A program made the translations under genes and the position numbers. This document shows positions 1 through 10,897 of a stretch of 35,343 nt of DNA, one piece after another. Positions within the stretch are counted from its first letter, which is position 1; every line of letters begins with the position of its first letter. The notes beneath the pieces were generated by a model. The model ran no database searches and was not told the DNA's origin. It worked only from the letters and a program-made list of their open reading frames with translations. Source of the DNA: Nymphaea colorata. Its lineage: Eukaryota > Streptophyta > Magnoliopsida > Nymphaeales > Nymphaeaceae. The stretch lies in the NCBI RefSeq assembly GCF_008831285.2, contig NW_022204550.1, positions 1 to 35,343 on the forward strand, given 5' to 3'.

Positions 1-325
1 CAGGCCTATACGGACTATAAGAATGCTTAATTAGAACCAGTAAACGACTTCGGGGTTCGATCACTCTTTGATGAAAAGTTTGGACCTATATGATGACTCT
101 TTTAAAGATTTCTCTGCGGTACTTTTGTATTGAATATAGCCCAAACGACCACAAAGGAAGCCGAAAAAGGTAGTTGTGAAGGAGTATATCCCCTCAGGAC
201 GCAAAAGGTAGTAAAGGGGATTGCATACGGTGAGGGCAGAAGTCATCGAAAACAATTTATAAGTAGTCGTTAAAAAGCCAACACGAAAGGACATATTTCA
301 ATCGTACGCACCAAGACGCTGCTGA
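1..325 (+). CDS. Partial unknown gene entering from left edge
   Basis: Read with TAA/TAG as Gln, the first frame opens at base 1 and begins QAYTDYKNAQLEPVNDFGVR, a composition typical of real protein, then meets two adjacent TGA codons near 100. Another plus frame from about 92 to the TGA at 323-325 is lysine/arginine rich (QPKRPQRKPKKVVVKEY). An intron or base error would be needed to join them. No family is recognised. The first frame also reopens after the two TGAs and runs to about 517, so the 3' end is uncertain. A standard-code ORF on the minus strand (61-294, hydrophobic) looks like the antisense shadow of the basic segment. Confidence 0.35.
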
Positions 326-479
326 ATGAAAACGACCATAAAAGGCATTAAGGATAGTCGCATACTCGCTTATCAAGAAAGGCTATGGGTTTAATTTATA
401 TGTGGATTTTGTAGAGTAATAAAGCCTATCGTTTATAATGGTCGCTAGATAGAAATACAAAAGTAACTGCATTAGAATC

Positions 480-1442
480 ATGCAAAAAGTGTGGAAAAGA
501 ATTGAGATCTTCTTGATATCAGAATGCTAGAGAATGGTAAATAAGTTGACATATGAATAAATGAGGTATTTTACCAGGTATGCCCTAAGATTCAATGTCT
601 ATCTTCAAAGGTTTTAAGCTGCCGCTATCGTCAAGTTCATCAGTGCCACTTACTAGCTTAAAGCTGTGATGATAACTGAAGCTTAGGCTGTGCGTCTATA
701 TAAAGCTCTTTTGGAAATACTTAAGAAGATTTTAGCAGGAGAAACTATCATGCCAGCGCGGCAAGAGTAAGTATAAGAAAATGATAAACAACCTCCGAAT
801 ATCTGGACCCCGAAAAGTGAAAAATAATTGGCTTAACTTTATCAACTTAATCCAAATATCCCGAAAATCTATAAATGCTTTTGCGCAATACACCCCTAAT
901 TCAGTACACATCTGAGTCCTGACATCATCCAGACCAAGATTGAAGACATGCTGCAGGAGATCATAAAAAGACTAAAATTATTTCATGTGAAAAACAAGGA
1001 AAAATTACCATAACTTACGGATCTCAGTTTGAATAGGACTATGTACATGGTTAAATCTCCAACATGCATCGCAATAAGAACGGCTTTGCTTGATTTTCGT
1101 CAGATAGACAAGCGTTCGGATCTTCACGACCTGGCAGCCCTTATCGTACAAATAAACCAAAAATTCAATGAACCCCCACAGGATAAGAAAAGATAATAAA
1201 AGAAAGTATCGCCAGTGAAGCAAGTAGCCAAGTCTAAGCTTCATCCGGAGAAAGTCATCAAATATCATAGAGCTGAAGATCAGGAATAGCCACAAGACTG
1301 GTCTAAAAGCATTTCAGAGTTCGATCCATAAGAGGGAATATACAAAATGTAGCTTTTTCCATAGGCTCCAAGGATAACCTCTCCAAGAAGCCTGAACCCG
1401 ATTAATTTTGATGACGAAAGTGACGAATACTCTGACAGTTGA
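480..1442 (+). CDS. Unknown protein, about 320 aa, acidic tail
   Basis: An uninterrupted plus frame runs from the ATG at 480 to TGA 1440-1442 once TAA/TAG are read as Gln. The same frame is open upstream to about 330 and contains another ATG at 438, so the start could be earlier. The N-terminal half is predicted helical (RMVNKLTYEQMRYFTRYALR). The middle is Q/K/P rich and the C-terminus is acidic, ending DDESDEYSDS. I recognise no domain or signal peptide. Minus-strand standard ORFs at 1005-1295 and 1280-1471 lie inside it and are shadows. Confidence 0.6.
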
Positions 1443-1893
1443 TCAAGAGCAACATCAATGATTTTTATCAAAAATACTTAAAAATCTTTGCAAGAACATA
1501 TTGATTTTCTTGCGATTGGCATCAAAAAAGGCAAGACGATTTTTGGAATGCAATAAAAATAAAAAACAATCCCCCTTTTAAATCAAATTAAAAGAAATGA
1601 AGTAATATTAAAAATATTCAGTGGTTAATTAAATAATTATTTCTAAAAAACATTGTATTTGCTTATAGCCATCTATTAATCTCTTTTTATTCCATCAGCA
1701 GCAAGAAATCTTTGCTTTATTCATTAAGTTTTATCTTGTTGATCTAAAAATCTTTAAAGGGGATTTAGTCTTATTTGTCCAAATAAAAATTGGCATTCAT
1801 GTTTATCGGAATAGAATCTTACTTTATTTGCATATTTTCTATGTTGCTATCAATATTTATTGTTTATGCCTAATTCGCAATATATAATAATAA
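1443..1893. other. AT-rich intergenic spacer
   Basis: This stretch lies between the stop of the unknown gene and the U2A' start. It is AT-rich with no convincing coding frame. In-frame reading past TGA 1440 stays open for about 60 codons, but composition falls to low-complexity K/N/I/F. It probably holds a 3' UTR and the U2A' promoter. No defined motif was recognised. Confidence 0.5.
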
Positions 1894-2405
1894 ATGATTT
1901 TGAGCGTCGAAACGATAAACAAAGCAAAGCACTACATAAATCACTCAAACGAACGCGAGCTGGACCTCAGGAGCAAAAACATCAACGAAATCAACAATTT
2001 AAGTTCCACCATGGTACGTTATCTTTAAGTTAGAACTACTTTTAAGCCATCGATCTGAGTAATAATCTCATTAAAACCCTTAATAACATACCATACCTCG
2101 ACCGACTCAAGACACTCATCGTCGCTGGCAATAAAATAGCATAAATCGGCAAAATCGGTGAGTTCTTGCCGAACCTCCAAAACTTATTCTTGATGAATAA
2201 CAGAGTCAAAAGCGGGTAACAGATCAAAAATCTATCCACTTGCAGACAACTTTTCAATCTCGTCCTGAGCAATAACCCCATTTGCGAGGCAACTAACTAC
2301 AGGAAAATTGTTATAAGTTCTATCGAGAGTCTGAAACAACTCGATTTCAAAAAAATAGCGCCCAAGGAGAGGGAATAAGCAAACAATTTTGCGAAGTCCT
2401 GGTGA
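1894..2405 (+). CDS. U2 snRNP protein A' (Lea1/SNRPA1)
   Basis: Spliceosomal leucine-rich-repeat protein that, with U2B'', binds stem-loop IV of U2 snRNA in the nucleus. Two exons: 1894-2013 and 2034-2405, separated by a 20-nt intron (GTACGTTATCTTTAAGTTAG). Without splicing the frame hits TGA after about 15 codons; with it, the family signature is restored. Residues 1-40 hold the N-cap (ELDLRSKNINEINNL). LRRs follow (FQAIDLSNNLIKTLNNIP; LKTLIVAGNKIAQIG; LQNLFLMNNRV; NLVLSNNPICEATNYR), and then the diagnostic cap LDFKKIAPKERE. The protein is 163 aa, slightly shorter than other family members because the charged C-terminal tail is nearly absent. Several Gln codons are TAA/TAG. The stop is TGA. 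Confidence 0.92.
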
Positions 2406-2559
2406 TTTAAATGTTCTGTCTCATTCTAAGAAAAAAATCCTGCTATCCTAAAAAACGAGTTTTATTGCATGGACCTTATATTTAACTCTTTGTCTTTTGA
2501 TTTTGGTAGTATAGAAAATTGATTAATGATGATTTTGGAGGAAACAGGCATCATATAGA

Positions 2560-3504
2560 TCAAGCTAAGGCAAGCTCATCGGGCTAACCTTTGATAATCT
2601 TTGTGCTCCAGGGATTTATGATGCTAAAAGCCTCTTAGGCATTATCTTCGGTATGTTTCAAATGCACTTTGTAGCATTTTTAGCTTTCGCGTTGCGGCTT
2701 ATTCTATTTATAGAACTTTCGAATCTTAATTAATTGTTCTTCGTTCCTTTTTCGAGATTTTTCTGTATGTAAACCGTTTAATTTTAAGCTATGGTTGAAT
2801 TTAAGGGTATTTGTCATATCACTGATGCATACATTCTGTTTGTTTCCTTGAGAAAATGATTATTTGCTTGAATCGTTGATGCTCGTTTATGGGAATTACT
2901 GAAAAGGGGCTTTTTTTTATTGAAGTAAGTGCTTCATGCTTATTTTTTGCTTATTTTTTATATAAAAAGAAGCGAATTAGGCTTGCTTGCATTTTTCCTT
3001 GACTCTGTGTAATGATTATTTTTATTTTCTTACATTTTTTGTGTTTTTTCCTTCCTTTTACTGCCTGTATACACTGGCTGTATTTGGGGCTATATTATGA
3101 CTAGAAGTTGAATCACTATCTGGCAAAGTTTCATTTTTTTTATGTTCTTGATGAAAGTGATTCAAAAGTAGGTTCAGTAGCGATTTGTTTGTCTTCAGCT
3201 TTTTGTGTTTTTTTGGTTCATGACCATTATTTTTCTGAAAAGATTGTTTATCGATGGTGATATCCAGATGCGAGATTCTTGCCCATGATGTGCGGTTGTG
3301 GATTATCTTTATGTTTGCCGTCTTTCTTGCATTTTCGTAAAGGTAATCAACAGAAACATCATTTTATTTTTTCAGAGATTGACGAGTCTCATGATGAGTT
3401 GGACACATTTTCTGATTTTTGGTCTTACTAAGAAGAAATTTTTCGAGATCATTATGGGTATTTTTATAGAAGGATTCGCGGCTCTTGGTCTGAGTGGCAA
3501 ACAT
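2560..3504 (-). CDS. Basic low-complexity protein, unknown
   Basis: One minus frame is open for about 314 codons from an ATG (3502-3504) directly preceded by an in-frame TGA to the TGA at 2560-2562. The product is rich in K, N, Q, S and H with little hydrophobic content (MFATQTKSRESFYKNTHNDL at the N-terminus), suggesting a disordered, probably nuclear or cytoskeletal protein. No domain recognised. A plus-strand standard ORF at 3298-3552 is its shadow. The frame's length without TGA is the main evidence. Confidence 0.62.
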
Positions 3505-3784
3505 TCAAAAATCAATCCTTTTTATATCAAAATCTATAGAAGGTTATCATAAAAGCATAATAAAGAGGAAATATCTAATATGTTGAACACGAAATCACAA
3601 TATTCTTGACTTTTAAGGAGAATTGTTATTATAAATCAATTCTTAGCTCCTGTTGGATTATTTAAAAAGATATAGGATTTAGAAGAAAAGAAAAATAAAA
3701 ATAGTTGTGATTGATTTGGGATGTAGAATATCAAATCATTCATTGTTATCATCCCAGGGTTCGATTCGGCTCATTGATAATGGA

Positions 3785-4179
3785 TCATCGTTGTTTCAAC
3801 TTCCTTTTATCGGCATTTTAATCCATTTGATTTCCACGAAAGAGTTGAGATGTATTCAGGTCATTTCTTTTCAAAATAAAGGTTACCTTATCAAGAGGCC
3901 ATTTTTATTGAATTTGGATTGCTTTATAGAAAGAATTTAAGCATCTACGTATTTTTTCTTTTTGAAAAATTTCCATTTTTACGTCTTGAACCTCGAAGCA
4001 TTGATTTTAAGGGTATTTTATTTACATTTAGAGAGCTACGCATCAGGTATGGCGCTATCTAAGTAATTTAGCAAGACTACATGAGTAAATCTAGGCTGTA
4101 TACCCAGTTATCCACACTATCTCTGATTGGTTATTTCGGAAAAGCGAAATTTCCTAATTTAACTCAACTGAAAGTTCAT
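3785..4179 (-). CDS. Possible small gene; strand ambiguous
   Basis: The minus frame starts at ATG 4177-4179 and, after a candidate 20-nt intron (GTAACCTTTATTTTGAAAAG), runs to TGA 3785-3787, giving about 125 basic residues. Against this, the plus strand carries an equally long TGA-free frame (about 3707-4096, including LLSSQGSIRLIDNGSSLFQL) that lacks an early ATG. I cannot decide between them from composition. The minus choice is favoured only because it has a start codon and a plausible intron. Confidence 0.3.
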
Positions 4180-4216
4180 TTTATTTCGTTATTGTGAGAC
4201 TTGTTTTTAATCTTTA

Positions 4217-4760
4217 TCATTTAGTTAGTGCTCTGGAGATAGGCAGGGATGTTGAGGTATACTTTGATTGGGATTATGCTTCATTTGTGTGTTTGGATTA
4301 AAGAGTATGGTTACGGATATGACGCAATGTGATATCGCTGGAATGGTGATTAACTTGGCTCTTGTTATTAATCACTAGTTCTTATAAGTGAAAAGATTTC
4401 TAATTGTTCTCCACTATTGCAGTATCAAGGTTAATTTCGAGATCTTTTTTATCTCTCTCTGATGAGTAGAGAAAAAGTTTGTCTACCTTAACGGTTTGCT
4501 TATTTGAATTTACTTTTGAAGAGAGCCGAACAGGGTATTTCTCTTTATGTGATTTTTTTCCTTGCTCCATGATCTTATCTCCATTCTTCCTCACTATGGA
4601 ATTTATAACTACATAGAAAAATAGAAAAATCATAGTCATATATCTATTTTCTTCTATCAAAAAAATCACATCATTTTTGTTAATCTTTTGCCCCTTTTTT
4701 ATTTTGATTAATAACTCCAACACTAAGTAAATAAATTTAATGAAATAAACTATAATTCAT
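4217..4760 (-). CDS. Small single-span membrane protein, unknown
   Basis: The start ATG is at 4758-4760. A 28-nt intron (4723-4750, GTTT...TTAG) joins MNYM to LELLIKIKKGQKINKNDVIF; without it no start codon exists for the long frame. Residues 30-47 form one hydrophobic segment (MTMIFLFFYVVINSIV), followed by a basic, K/S/N/Q-rich tail of about 120 residues ending at TGA 4217-4219. Family unknown. Its ATG overlaps the ATG proposed for the divergent TTLL gene by two bases, so one of the two starts is probably misplaced. Confidence 0.55.
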
Positions 4761-7459
4761 GATCGCAGTGTCATCCCTTAGAAGATTTCAAACCAATTTA
4801 GAAAATCAATTGAATACCATCGCGATCGCGAGCAAAACTTGATCCGTCATAAAAAATACAAAATTAATCATGCCAGCACCAAGCATAAATCCATCTATTC
4901 TCTTGCCATCGAGAGTAAATCATAATCAAAAATAGGCAATATTCTCATTAATGATATCGACTTCAACCCACCCAGAGCAGCACAGTCTCTTCATCAAAAC
5001 CAAGATGAAGCTGAAGAAAGTGGAATACATAATGAAAGAAAATCAAGAGAAAATAGCTCAATGGGACTCTCCAAAGACATCAAATGTACTCTTGTATTAA
5101 GGAAGTGCAAAGATACAGTCGAAACGAAAGATCCATGTAGAAAAAAATAGATTCATATGATGATTAGTTCGACAACATCAAGCACAACCGCGAAAAGATC
5201 AGTCTTTTGAAGAGGATCATCGAGCACTATAACATAAAATCATTCGAGAGCACCTATTATTCAAGTAACGTTAAGATTACACAGATTTAATGAATAATCT
5301 AGGCATAAAAGTCAGTGGAGCTACCGATATGCGTAGCAGATTCACAAATTGAAGACAAATTCCATCAGGTTCCAAAAGGAAGACAGCAAAATGATCAAGC
5401 ATTAAAGATCAGTGAAGATAAAACACAACTCAAATCCTCCGAATCCTGCGGAAACTTAGGAGTTTTTTAATAACAGTCTCATGAAAATAGAGGCACAAAG
5501 CATCAACCATCTCATTAAATACGATTCGGAATAGAAATCATTGATAAAAAGATAGATTAACGGTTCAAAAGACGAAAAAATGAGAACGACTAAAAACCTA
5601 AGGAAAACCAATCATTCAGTATTCAAAACAGCCAAGAAGGAAATCTTTCGAAATGAGAACATATCTTCATTAAAATGCTATGAGAGTGGAGAAAACTGTG
5701 TGAGCATTAAAGTGAATAAATACAAGGATTTATTTTATCATCAACCTTGCAAATAACATCTATAGAGATCTTGATATTGAAAAATATGAGTTCCTTTCAA
5801 GATCTTTGTTGGATTTGGCAATAATAGTAACTAATCAAAGCCATCATTAAGAAAAGGTTTTGGTTTTAGATAACGAAAAACAAAGAAGAAGCCCACTTTA
5901 TATGGACACAGCTCAAAGACGAAGAGATTTTCAGCAACCAAATCAAGAGATCTGAAGAAAAGCAATAGAGATTGGTCACTGATGCATAAAATAACCTTAA
6001 GACAAAGAATTACCACCATCAATCAAGTGTAATTTCAACCCATAAATTCATGAAAAAACCGCTCCAACTCTCATTTTGGAAAGTTCATAAAACTCATAAC
6101 GAGACTCTTCTTGCAAAAGTGAGCTAAAAAACTAAGAATCTCCAAAGCAATAACCCAAAACTCTCAAAGTAAACACAAAGAATATCGAAGTATTCAATCC
6201 ATATTCTAAAATTCTATCTAATGAACAATCAAACGCCTATATGAATCTCATAGCAGAAGTCAGCTATAAAAAGAAGACAAAATTTGGTGATCGTTTGAGA
6301 TATATGAACCCATGAAGTACATAAGTGAAGAAGAGCTTGGCCAAGAGATTATACATAACCATTTACCCTTGAATGGGCTTTTAGGTAATAAAAAGGCAAT
6401 GTATTATATGATGAAAGAATATTGCAAGTTGCACAATAGAAAATTGTTTTAGATTGTGCCATTGACCTTCCATATCAAACGAGGCCTTATGGATGAGCAA
6501 TTCAAGGAGTTTATGCAGCGTTTTAATGAAAACAAAGCCAACAAACGCCAAATTATTGGATTATGAAGCCTGGAGAGTTTTCCAATCGAGGCCAGGGCAT
6601 TAGCTGCACCTCTAAAGCTGAAGAAGTCCGAGCGAAGATCAATAATTTGAAGAAACTAGGCAAAAATAAATCTTTAATCCTGCAGCAGTACATCACCAAT
6701 CCTCTTCTTTACAATGGCCGAAAATTTGATATTAGGACCTATATGCTTATTTCGATAAATAATGGAAAACTTCGAGCATATTGGTACCAAGATGGGTACA
6801 TCAGAACGTCCAGCTACATGTGGCGTCTCGATGAGATCTAGGACACCTTTATTCATCTCACTAACGACGCCATTCAAAATATTCAACGATTACGGCAAGT
6901 ATGAGCCTGCAAACAAATTGACATATTCTGAGCTGCAGAGATATCTTGATACGTTACCCAAATCGGCAAGCACCAGATACAATTTCCAGAACTAGGTCTA
7001 TCCTAAGCTTCGAGATATTGCTTTAGATGCAGTTAAGGCTTCCTTTCAATTTCTTCATCCTGACAGAAGGGCTAACAACTTCTAAATTTTTGGATTTGAC
7101 TTCATGATTGATTCACACTTCAAGCCATGGTTGATTGAGATCAATACTAATCCTTGTTTGAGGTAAACTGTCTTGTCTTGGAAAGGATTATTCCAAGTAT
7201 GATTTAAAATGCGTTCAGAATCGCTCTTGACCCTATCTTCCCCCCTCCTCTCAACTACTCTTCGACGTACAAGTACAATATACCTGAAAACGCTTTACAC
7301 TACAATAAGTTTTAGCTTATTTTTGATGAATAAAGGGACGGTGCTAAGCTACTCGAGCTTTATCGATAAAGTAAGGTAATCTAGAGCATGGACGACTACT
7401 AGGAGGATAAGGAAGTGTATGAGTAGTAAGGAGAAGAGATAAATTTGGAAGAAAACTGA
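4759..7459 (+). CDS. Tubulin-tyrosine-ligase-like protein (TTLL3/8 type)
   Basis: ATP-grasp enzyme expected to add glycine (or glutamate) to tubulin tails in cilia. The conserved core lies in the last 1.7 kb. In order: the family pre-domain (FWFQITKNKEEAHFIWTQLK), a NHLPLNGLLGNKKAMYYMMK segment, WIMKPGEFSNRGQGI (ATP loop), FDIRTYMLI, HLTNDAIQ, NDYGKYEPANKLTY and FKPWLIEINTNPCL (metal/ATP site). It ends FRIALDPIFPPPL plus an acidic tail at TGA 7457-7459. Small introns restore frame: 20 nt near 5081-5100, 29 nt at 6119-6147, probably 29 nt at 6509-6537, and 23 nt at 7163-7185. Between HLTNDAIQ and NDYGKYE the frame shifts at an A-run (6877-6880) with no intron signal. The 5' 1.4 kb is K/Q-rich and poorly defined; the start at 4759 is provisional. 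Confidence 0.85.
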
Positions 7460-7509
7460 TTTCTATTTTTTTTTAATTTTATTGTTCGCAAAGTTTTATT
7501 TTTCCGGCC

Positions 7510-7928
7510 ATGCATTCTTATATAAGCATCGTGGATGACCTGATTAAAATGAATAGCAAGGAGTGGGTACTCAAACCAGATGTAATTTTTTTCTATTTGT
7601 TTTTGTAGCCTTAATGGGTGACTTGATTTTACTCAAAGGGAATTTATGTCGAAAACTTCCCAGGTAACAACAAGCCACTTATGTAAAATTTTAACCTGGT
7701 TCATCAAGAGGCCCAAGACAAAAATCTATGACTTATAATGTGCCTTTAAGGCATGAAACTAGGCCATCGAAAAATTTGGAGTAATTACTATGGTTATTAG
7801 GAAAAATAGTTGCGCATTTTTCAGGGTAGCATGGATTCCAGCGAGTTAAAACCCAAGATCCTTCATTATTTAAGAATCGTAAAATATAGCATGCGTTTTG
7901 GAAACAACATGAGTTGAATTTGATTTGA
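7510..7928 (+). CDS. Small unknown gene with several mini-introns
   Basis: Begins MHSYISIVDDLIKMNSKEWV at ATG 7510. A 27-nt GTAATT...TTGTAG intron (7582-7608) and two further GT-AG candidates (21 and 26 nt, around 7617-7715) lead into an open frame reading LRHETRPSKNLEQLLWLLGK. That frame meets TGA at 7926-7928, and the same frame continues open to a TGA at 8088-8090. If UGA is sense here, the protein is longer. A Cys/Trp-rich minus frame (7733-8011) is also open but contains no ATG. No family is recognised. Confidence 0.4.
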
Positions 7929-8104
7929 TAATAATTATTATTAAACAATCCGATTCCAAACCAAACCAATAATGTCCAAATGCCACCGTGCAAGATAAAA
8001 CATATCCACAAAGTTTGGCCCCCTTCAGATAAGCAAACTCATCCTAAAAATAGTTAAAATTACCTTATGACATAAATACTACCCACCTGATTATATTAAA
8101 AGAT

Positions 8105-8991
8105 ATGGAGGAGAGGGAATATATAAACACGGCCAATGCAAATCAGCTCTCAGCTCATTTAGAAGGCTTTTTGACCAAATCCGCACTAATTTTCTTTAAA
8201 TAAGTTGTTAACTCATTTATTATATAGAGATAAGCTACTTTAGAAAGTATGGAAGTACAGGAAAATCTCACCAAAAACACAGAACCCCAAAAGGAGCAAC
8301 AGGAGATCCATTTCTCAATCATTCCCACCAGTAGGTATAGGAATTTGAGCTCATCTCTCAATACCTGAGCCTAAACCCAGTGAGTCTAATATTCCTGATC
8401 AATAATCTCAATAAAATCTGGAATTATAGGAAAATACAGACAATAAGGGCAGTGAGAGCCAATCGGAGTACCATCCGCCAAGCAGTGTAAGAAACTAGCC
8501 ACGAAAAACATCCGATTTTCATAATTTCCAGAAACACCTGATGACGACTTTGAAGAAATACGTCAAGATGAAAAAAACGGCAAACTCCAACCACTCAAAA
8601 TCGAACATTGCGAGTGAGCTTTGGGAATATTTCTTTGCCTGCTCAAAATCATGCAAACGGGAGATGTTGTGTTTATTGGTTGGGAGCTTTGGCAGGAATG
8701 GTGATAAACATCAGTCAAAATACAGGGATTATTACGATAAAATGATCGAATATTTTAACTAGTACACCGAAACAGAGATCAAATTTGCCCAAGAATACCT
8801 CAGGAAAGAAGTCGTTCGGCAAAGCCATAAACTTTTATAATCGCATTCTTTTGAAAATCGCAGGTTCAATAAACCGGACGACTTCAAAAACTACTTTAAA
8901 ATCTTCCTGGCGAACTGTAAGAAGGGAAGTTGAGTATGCGCTTACCAAAAAATACAAAAAGTTTGCGGAATACGCATAGCCGGGATTTTGA
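8105..8991 (+). CDS. Unknown protein with C-terminal helical domain
   Basis: ATG 8105 starts MEEREYINTANANQL. A 19-nt intron (8331-8349, GTAGGTATAGGAATTTGAG) removes a premature TGA and joins an acidic Q/E/S-rich linker. The rest is a well-formed helical domain (KSNIASELWEYFFACSKSCK; YRDYYDKMIEYFNQYTETEI; FKNYFKIFLANC). The strict frame stops at TGA near 8932. Dropping one G of a GGG run continues it as EVEYALTKKYKKFAEYAQ to TGA 8989-8991, which looks more natural. No family is recognised. The location suggests nothing about role. Confidence 0.6.
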
Positions 8992-9286
8992 TTTCAAAAG
9001 CAAACAGTATTGATACTAATCGTCATATTTCTATGGTTCTTTGCAGGTATACCGTGATGATGCTCCGATCATATCGTATAAACTGTACCCTCCATTATGA
9101 CAAAATTAATATTATTGCTTTTCTTCCGACATTATAATTATTTGTTCTTTTAATCCATATATGATTACTTTTTATTATGAAATCTTAAGCTTTTGAATAC
9201 TCTTGGTAGGTCACACATTGAATTTTGGCTCGACTGATAAAAGAGCTGGTTTGCAAATAAATATAATAATAAATTTGTTTACGGAT

Positions 9287-10415
9287 ATGTATTTTGAAGA
9301 TTAGGTACAGTTGCCGGCCCTTATACCCATTCGAATCAAGAGAAAAAAGAAAGATGAAGAAGATATCAACCCGCAGGACAAGGAGGTATTCAACAATGAA
9401 GTCATCAACATCCTGGCAAAGGAGTTCGATAAGCAAAAGGACTAAAGATAGGCCAAAAAACTAGACAAGCCCACTAAGCCTGCCCTCGGCCCATAAAAAA
9501 TAGAAGAATTCGATAAGAAGTTCCATAACCTACAAGAGAAAGGAAGCAGCAAGAAAGAAGAAAAATCCGTCCGGCAAAATAACAATAAGGAAAGATAGAA
9601 TCAGAAGTCAAAACACATAATAACTTAATTGATGAAAAAGATAGACGCTAAAAATATCGCAGAGGAGCTGTACCCAGTCACCAGCGAGGCCATCCTCGAC
9701 TCTATCAAGTAGATCGACCAGGAAGTCGAAGAGCTCAAAGTGACGGCATAGCGTAAGGAAAGTCTTCTTGTTACTAATCCCAATAACCAGCATCTCAAGA
9801 TGGAACTTTAGACGCTCAAGGTTCGATTGACAGATGTGTAACTATAAAGGAGCTCTATAATTAAAAGATCAACTGAGAAATAAGGTATCGATACTCGAAA
9901 GGAACATCATCAAACTGAAGGAGGAAAATGATAACCTCAAGATTAAAAATTACCGAGAATTTAGGATCAAGAAATCATTAAATGGTTGCCTTGCTATCGA
10001 TAGAAGAACTCAAGGATTAGCTTACGAAATGCAATCAGGAGCTACAAAAGAGAAAGCCATGAGATAGAAGTTGGAAAATAACATCAATGATATCGTTTTG
10101 AACTTCAAGAGATTGTACGAGGAAGCTGATACGGCCAGGTTGATGTGACTAGAAAGTTGAAGGAAATTCAATAGAAATAGAAGAATATGAATGACCAATT
10201 CATACAAGAGCCAGAGCTGTAATAACGAATGACAAGAAAGTATCTCCCAAGTTAGACCTGCTGATAACAAGAAATTGAAAACTACCAACCGCATGAAGCT
10301 GACCTTGGAAAAACTAACAAAAAACCGTCAACTACCTCCCGCATACACTACTGATGGAAGACTGAGAGAAGGGGATCGGACCAACACCAAATCAACTCTG
10401 GAAGATCAATAATGA
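9287..10415 (+). CDS. Coiled-coil protein, unknown
   Basis: Starts MYFEDQVQLPALIPIRIKRK, then a long charged region. Coiled coil follows with clear heptads (LDSIKQIDQEVEELKV; LRNKVSILERNIIKLKEEND; INDIVLNFKRLYEEADTA). A 16-nt intron (10240-10255, GTATCTCCCAAGTTAG) near the end restores frame into a basic C-terminus ending in TGA 10413-10415. Two other junctions (about 9830-9870 and 10135-10150) need either 13-14-nt introns or one-base corrections. Such proteins are common ciliary/basal-body components, but nothing here proves that. The same frame stays partly open after the TGA into the next region. Confidence 0.65.
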
Positions 10416-10486
10416 AGATGAGAGGAAATCAGACCACTATTGCAAAAAATAATCAAAGAAGATGATCATTTATTCTCATATCTATC

Positions 10487-10897
10487 TCAACTATTATACT
10501 TAAAGATCATATGAATAATAAAGACGGAAAGGGTCAATCTTTATTCTTTGAGATTCATCGATGAGATTAACTCGTTTATTTCGCTAAAATTCAAGATTAT
10601 TGTTGTGTTTTTTTGATACTATGGGTTCCAAGATGAAGGCTCAGCTATTTTTTCATTATTGTTGCCACTTGCAAAATATTCAACTTTAAATTTAGCACTT
10701 ATCCTTACAATTTTGTCATTAGCCTTTGAACTATGGTCTAATTTCTATAAAATACCTGCATTTGATCCTTTATCCATTTGTTATACCGCATAGAGGCACT
10801 AATGTCTTTGAATTGACCAATTATAATAACTATACTTGAGCCTAACTTCCGTTTTCAATTGGCCTGACCTTACTCCTCTAAACTCTATATACTTCAT
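10487..10897 (-). CDS. Alternative antisense ORF, uncertain
   Basis: A clean minus frame of 137 codons runs from ATG 10895-10897 to TGA 10487-10489, giving a hydrophilic product (ANDKIVRISAKFKVEYFASG). It lies antisense to the hydrophobic plus-strand frame described for the neighbouring membrane gene. Antisense of membrane segments automatically gives hydrophilic residues and, in this code, no TAA/TAG stops, so it may be a shadow. It is listed because it alone has an intact start and stop in this interval. Confidence 0.3.

Noticed and set aside
61-294. Standard-code minus ORF, hydrophobic, looking like an OCIA-type mini membrane protein
   Set aside because: It is antisense to K/R-rich plus-strand coding sequence, and hydrophobic antisense of basic codons is expected. 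Plus frames are better supported at the window edge.
3128-3716. Plus-strand frame with one internal TGA, including SEIDESHDELDTFSDFWSYQ
   Set aside because: It is antisense to a 314-codon minus frame that has a proper ATG and no TGA.
3745-3775. GGTTCGATTCGG resembling a tRNA B box
   Set aside because: No A box, acceptor stem pairing or anticodon arm could be found at the right spacing.
7733-8011. Minus Cys/Trp-rich ORF containing PCYPEKCATIFP
   Set aside because: Contains no ATG and has a TGA just upstream. The plus strand offers a start codon and plausible introns.
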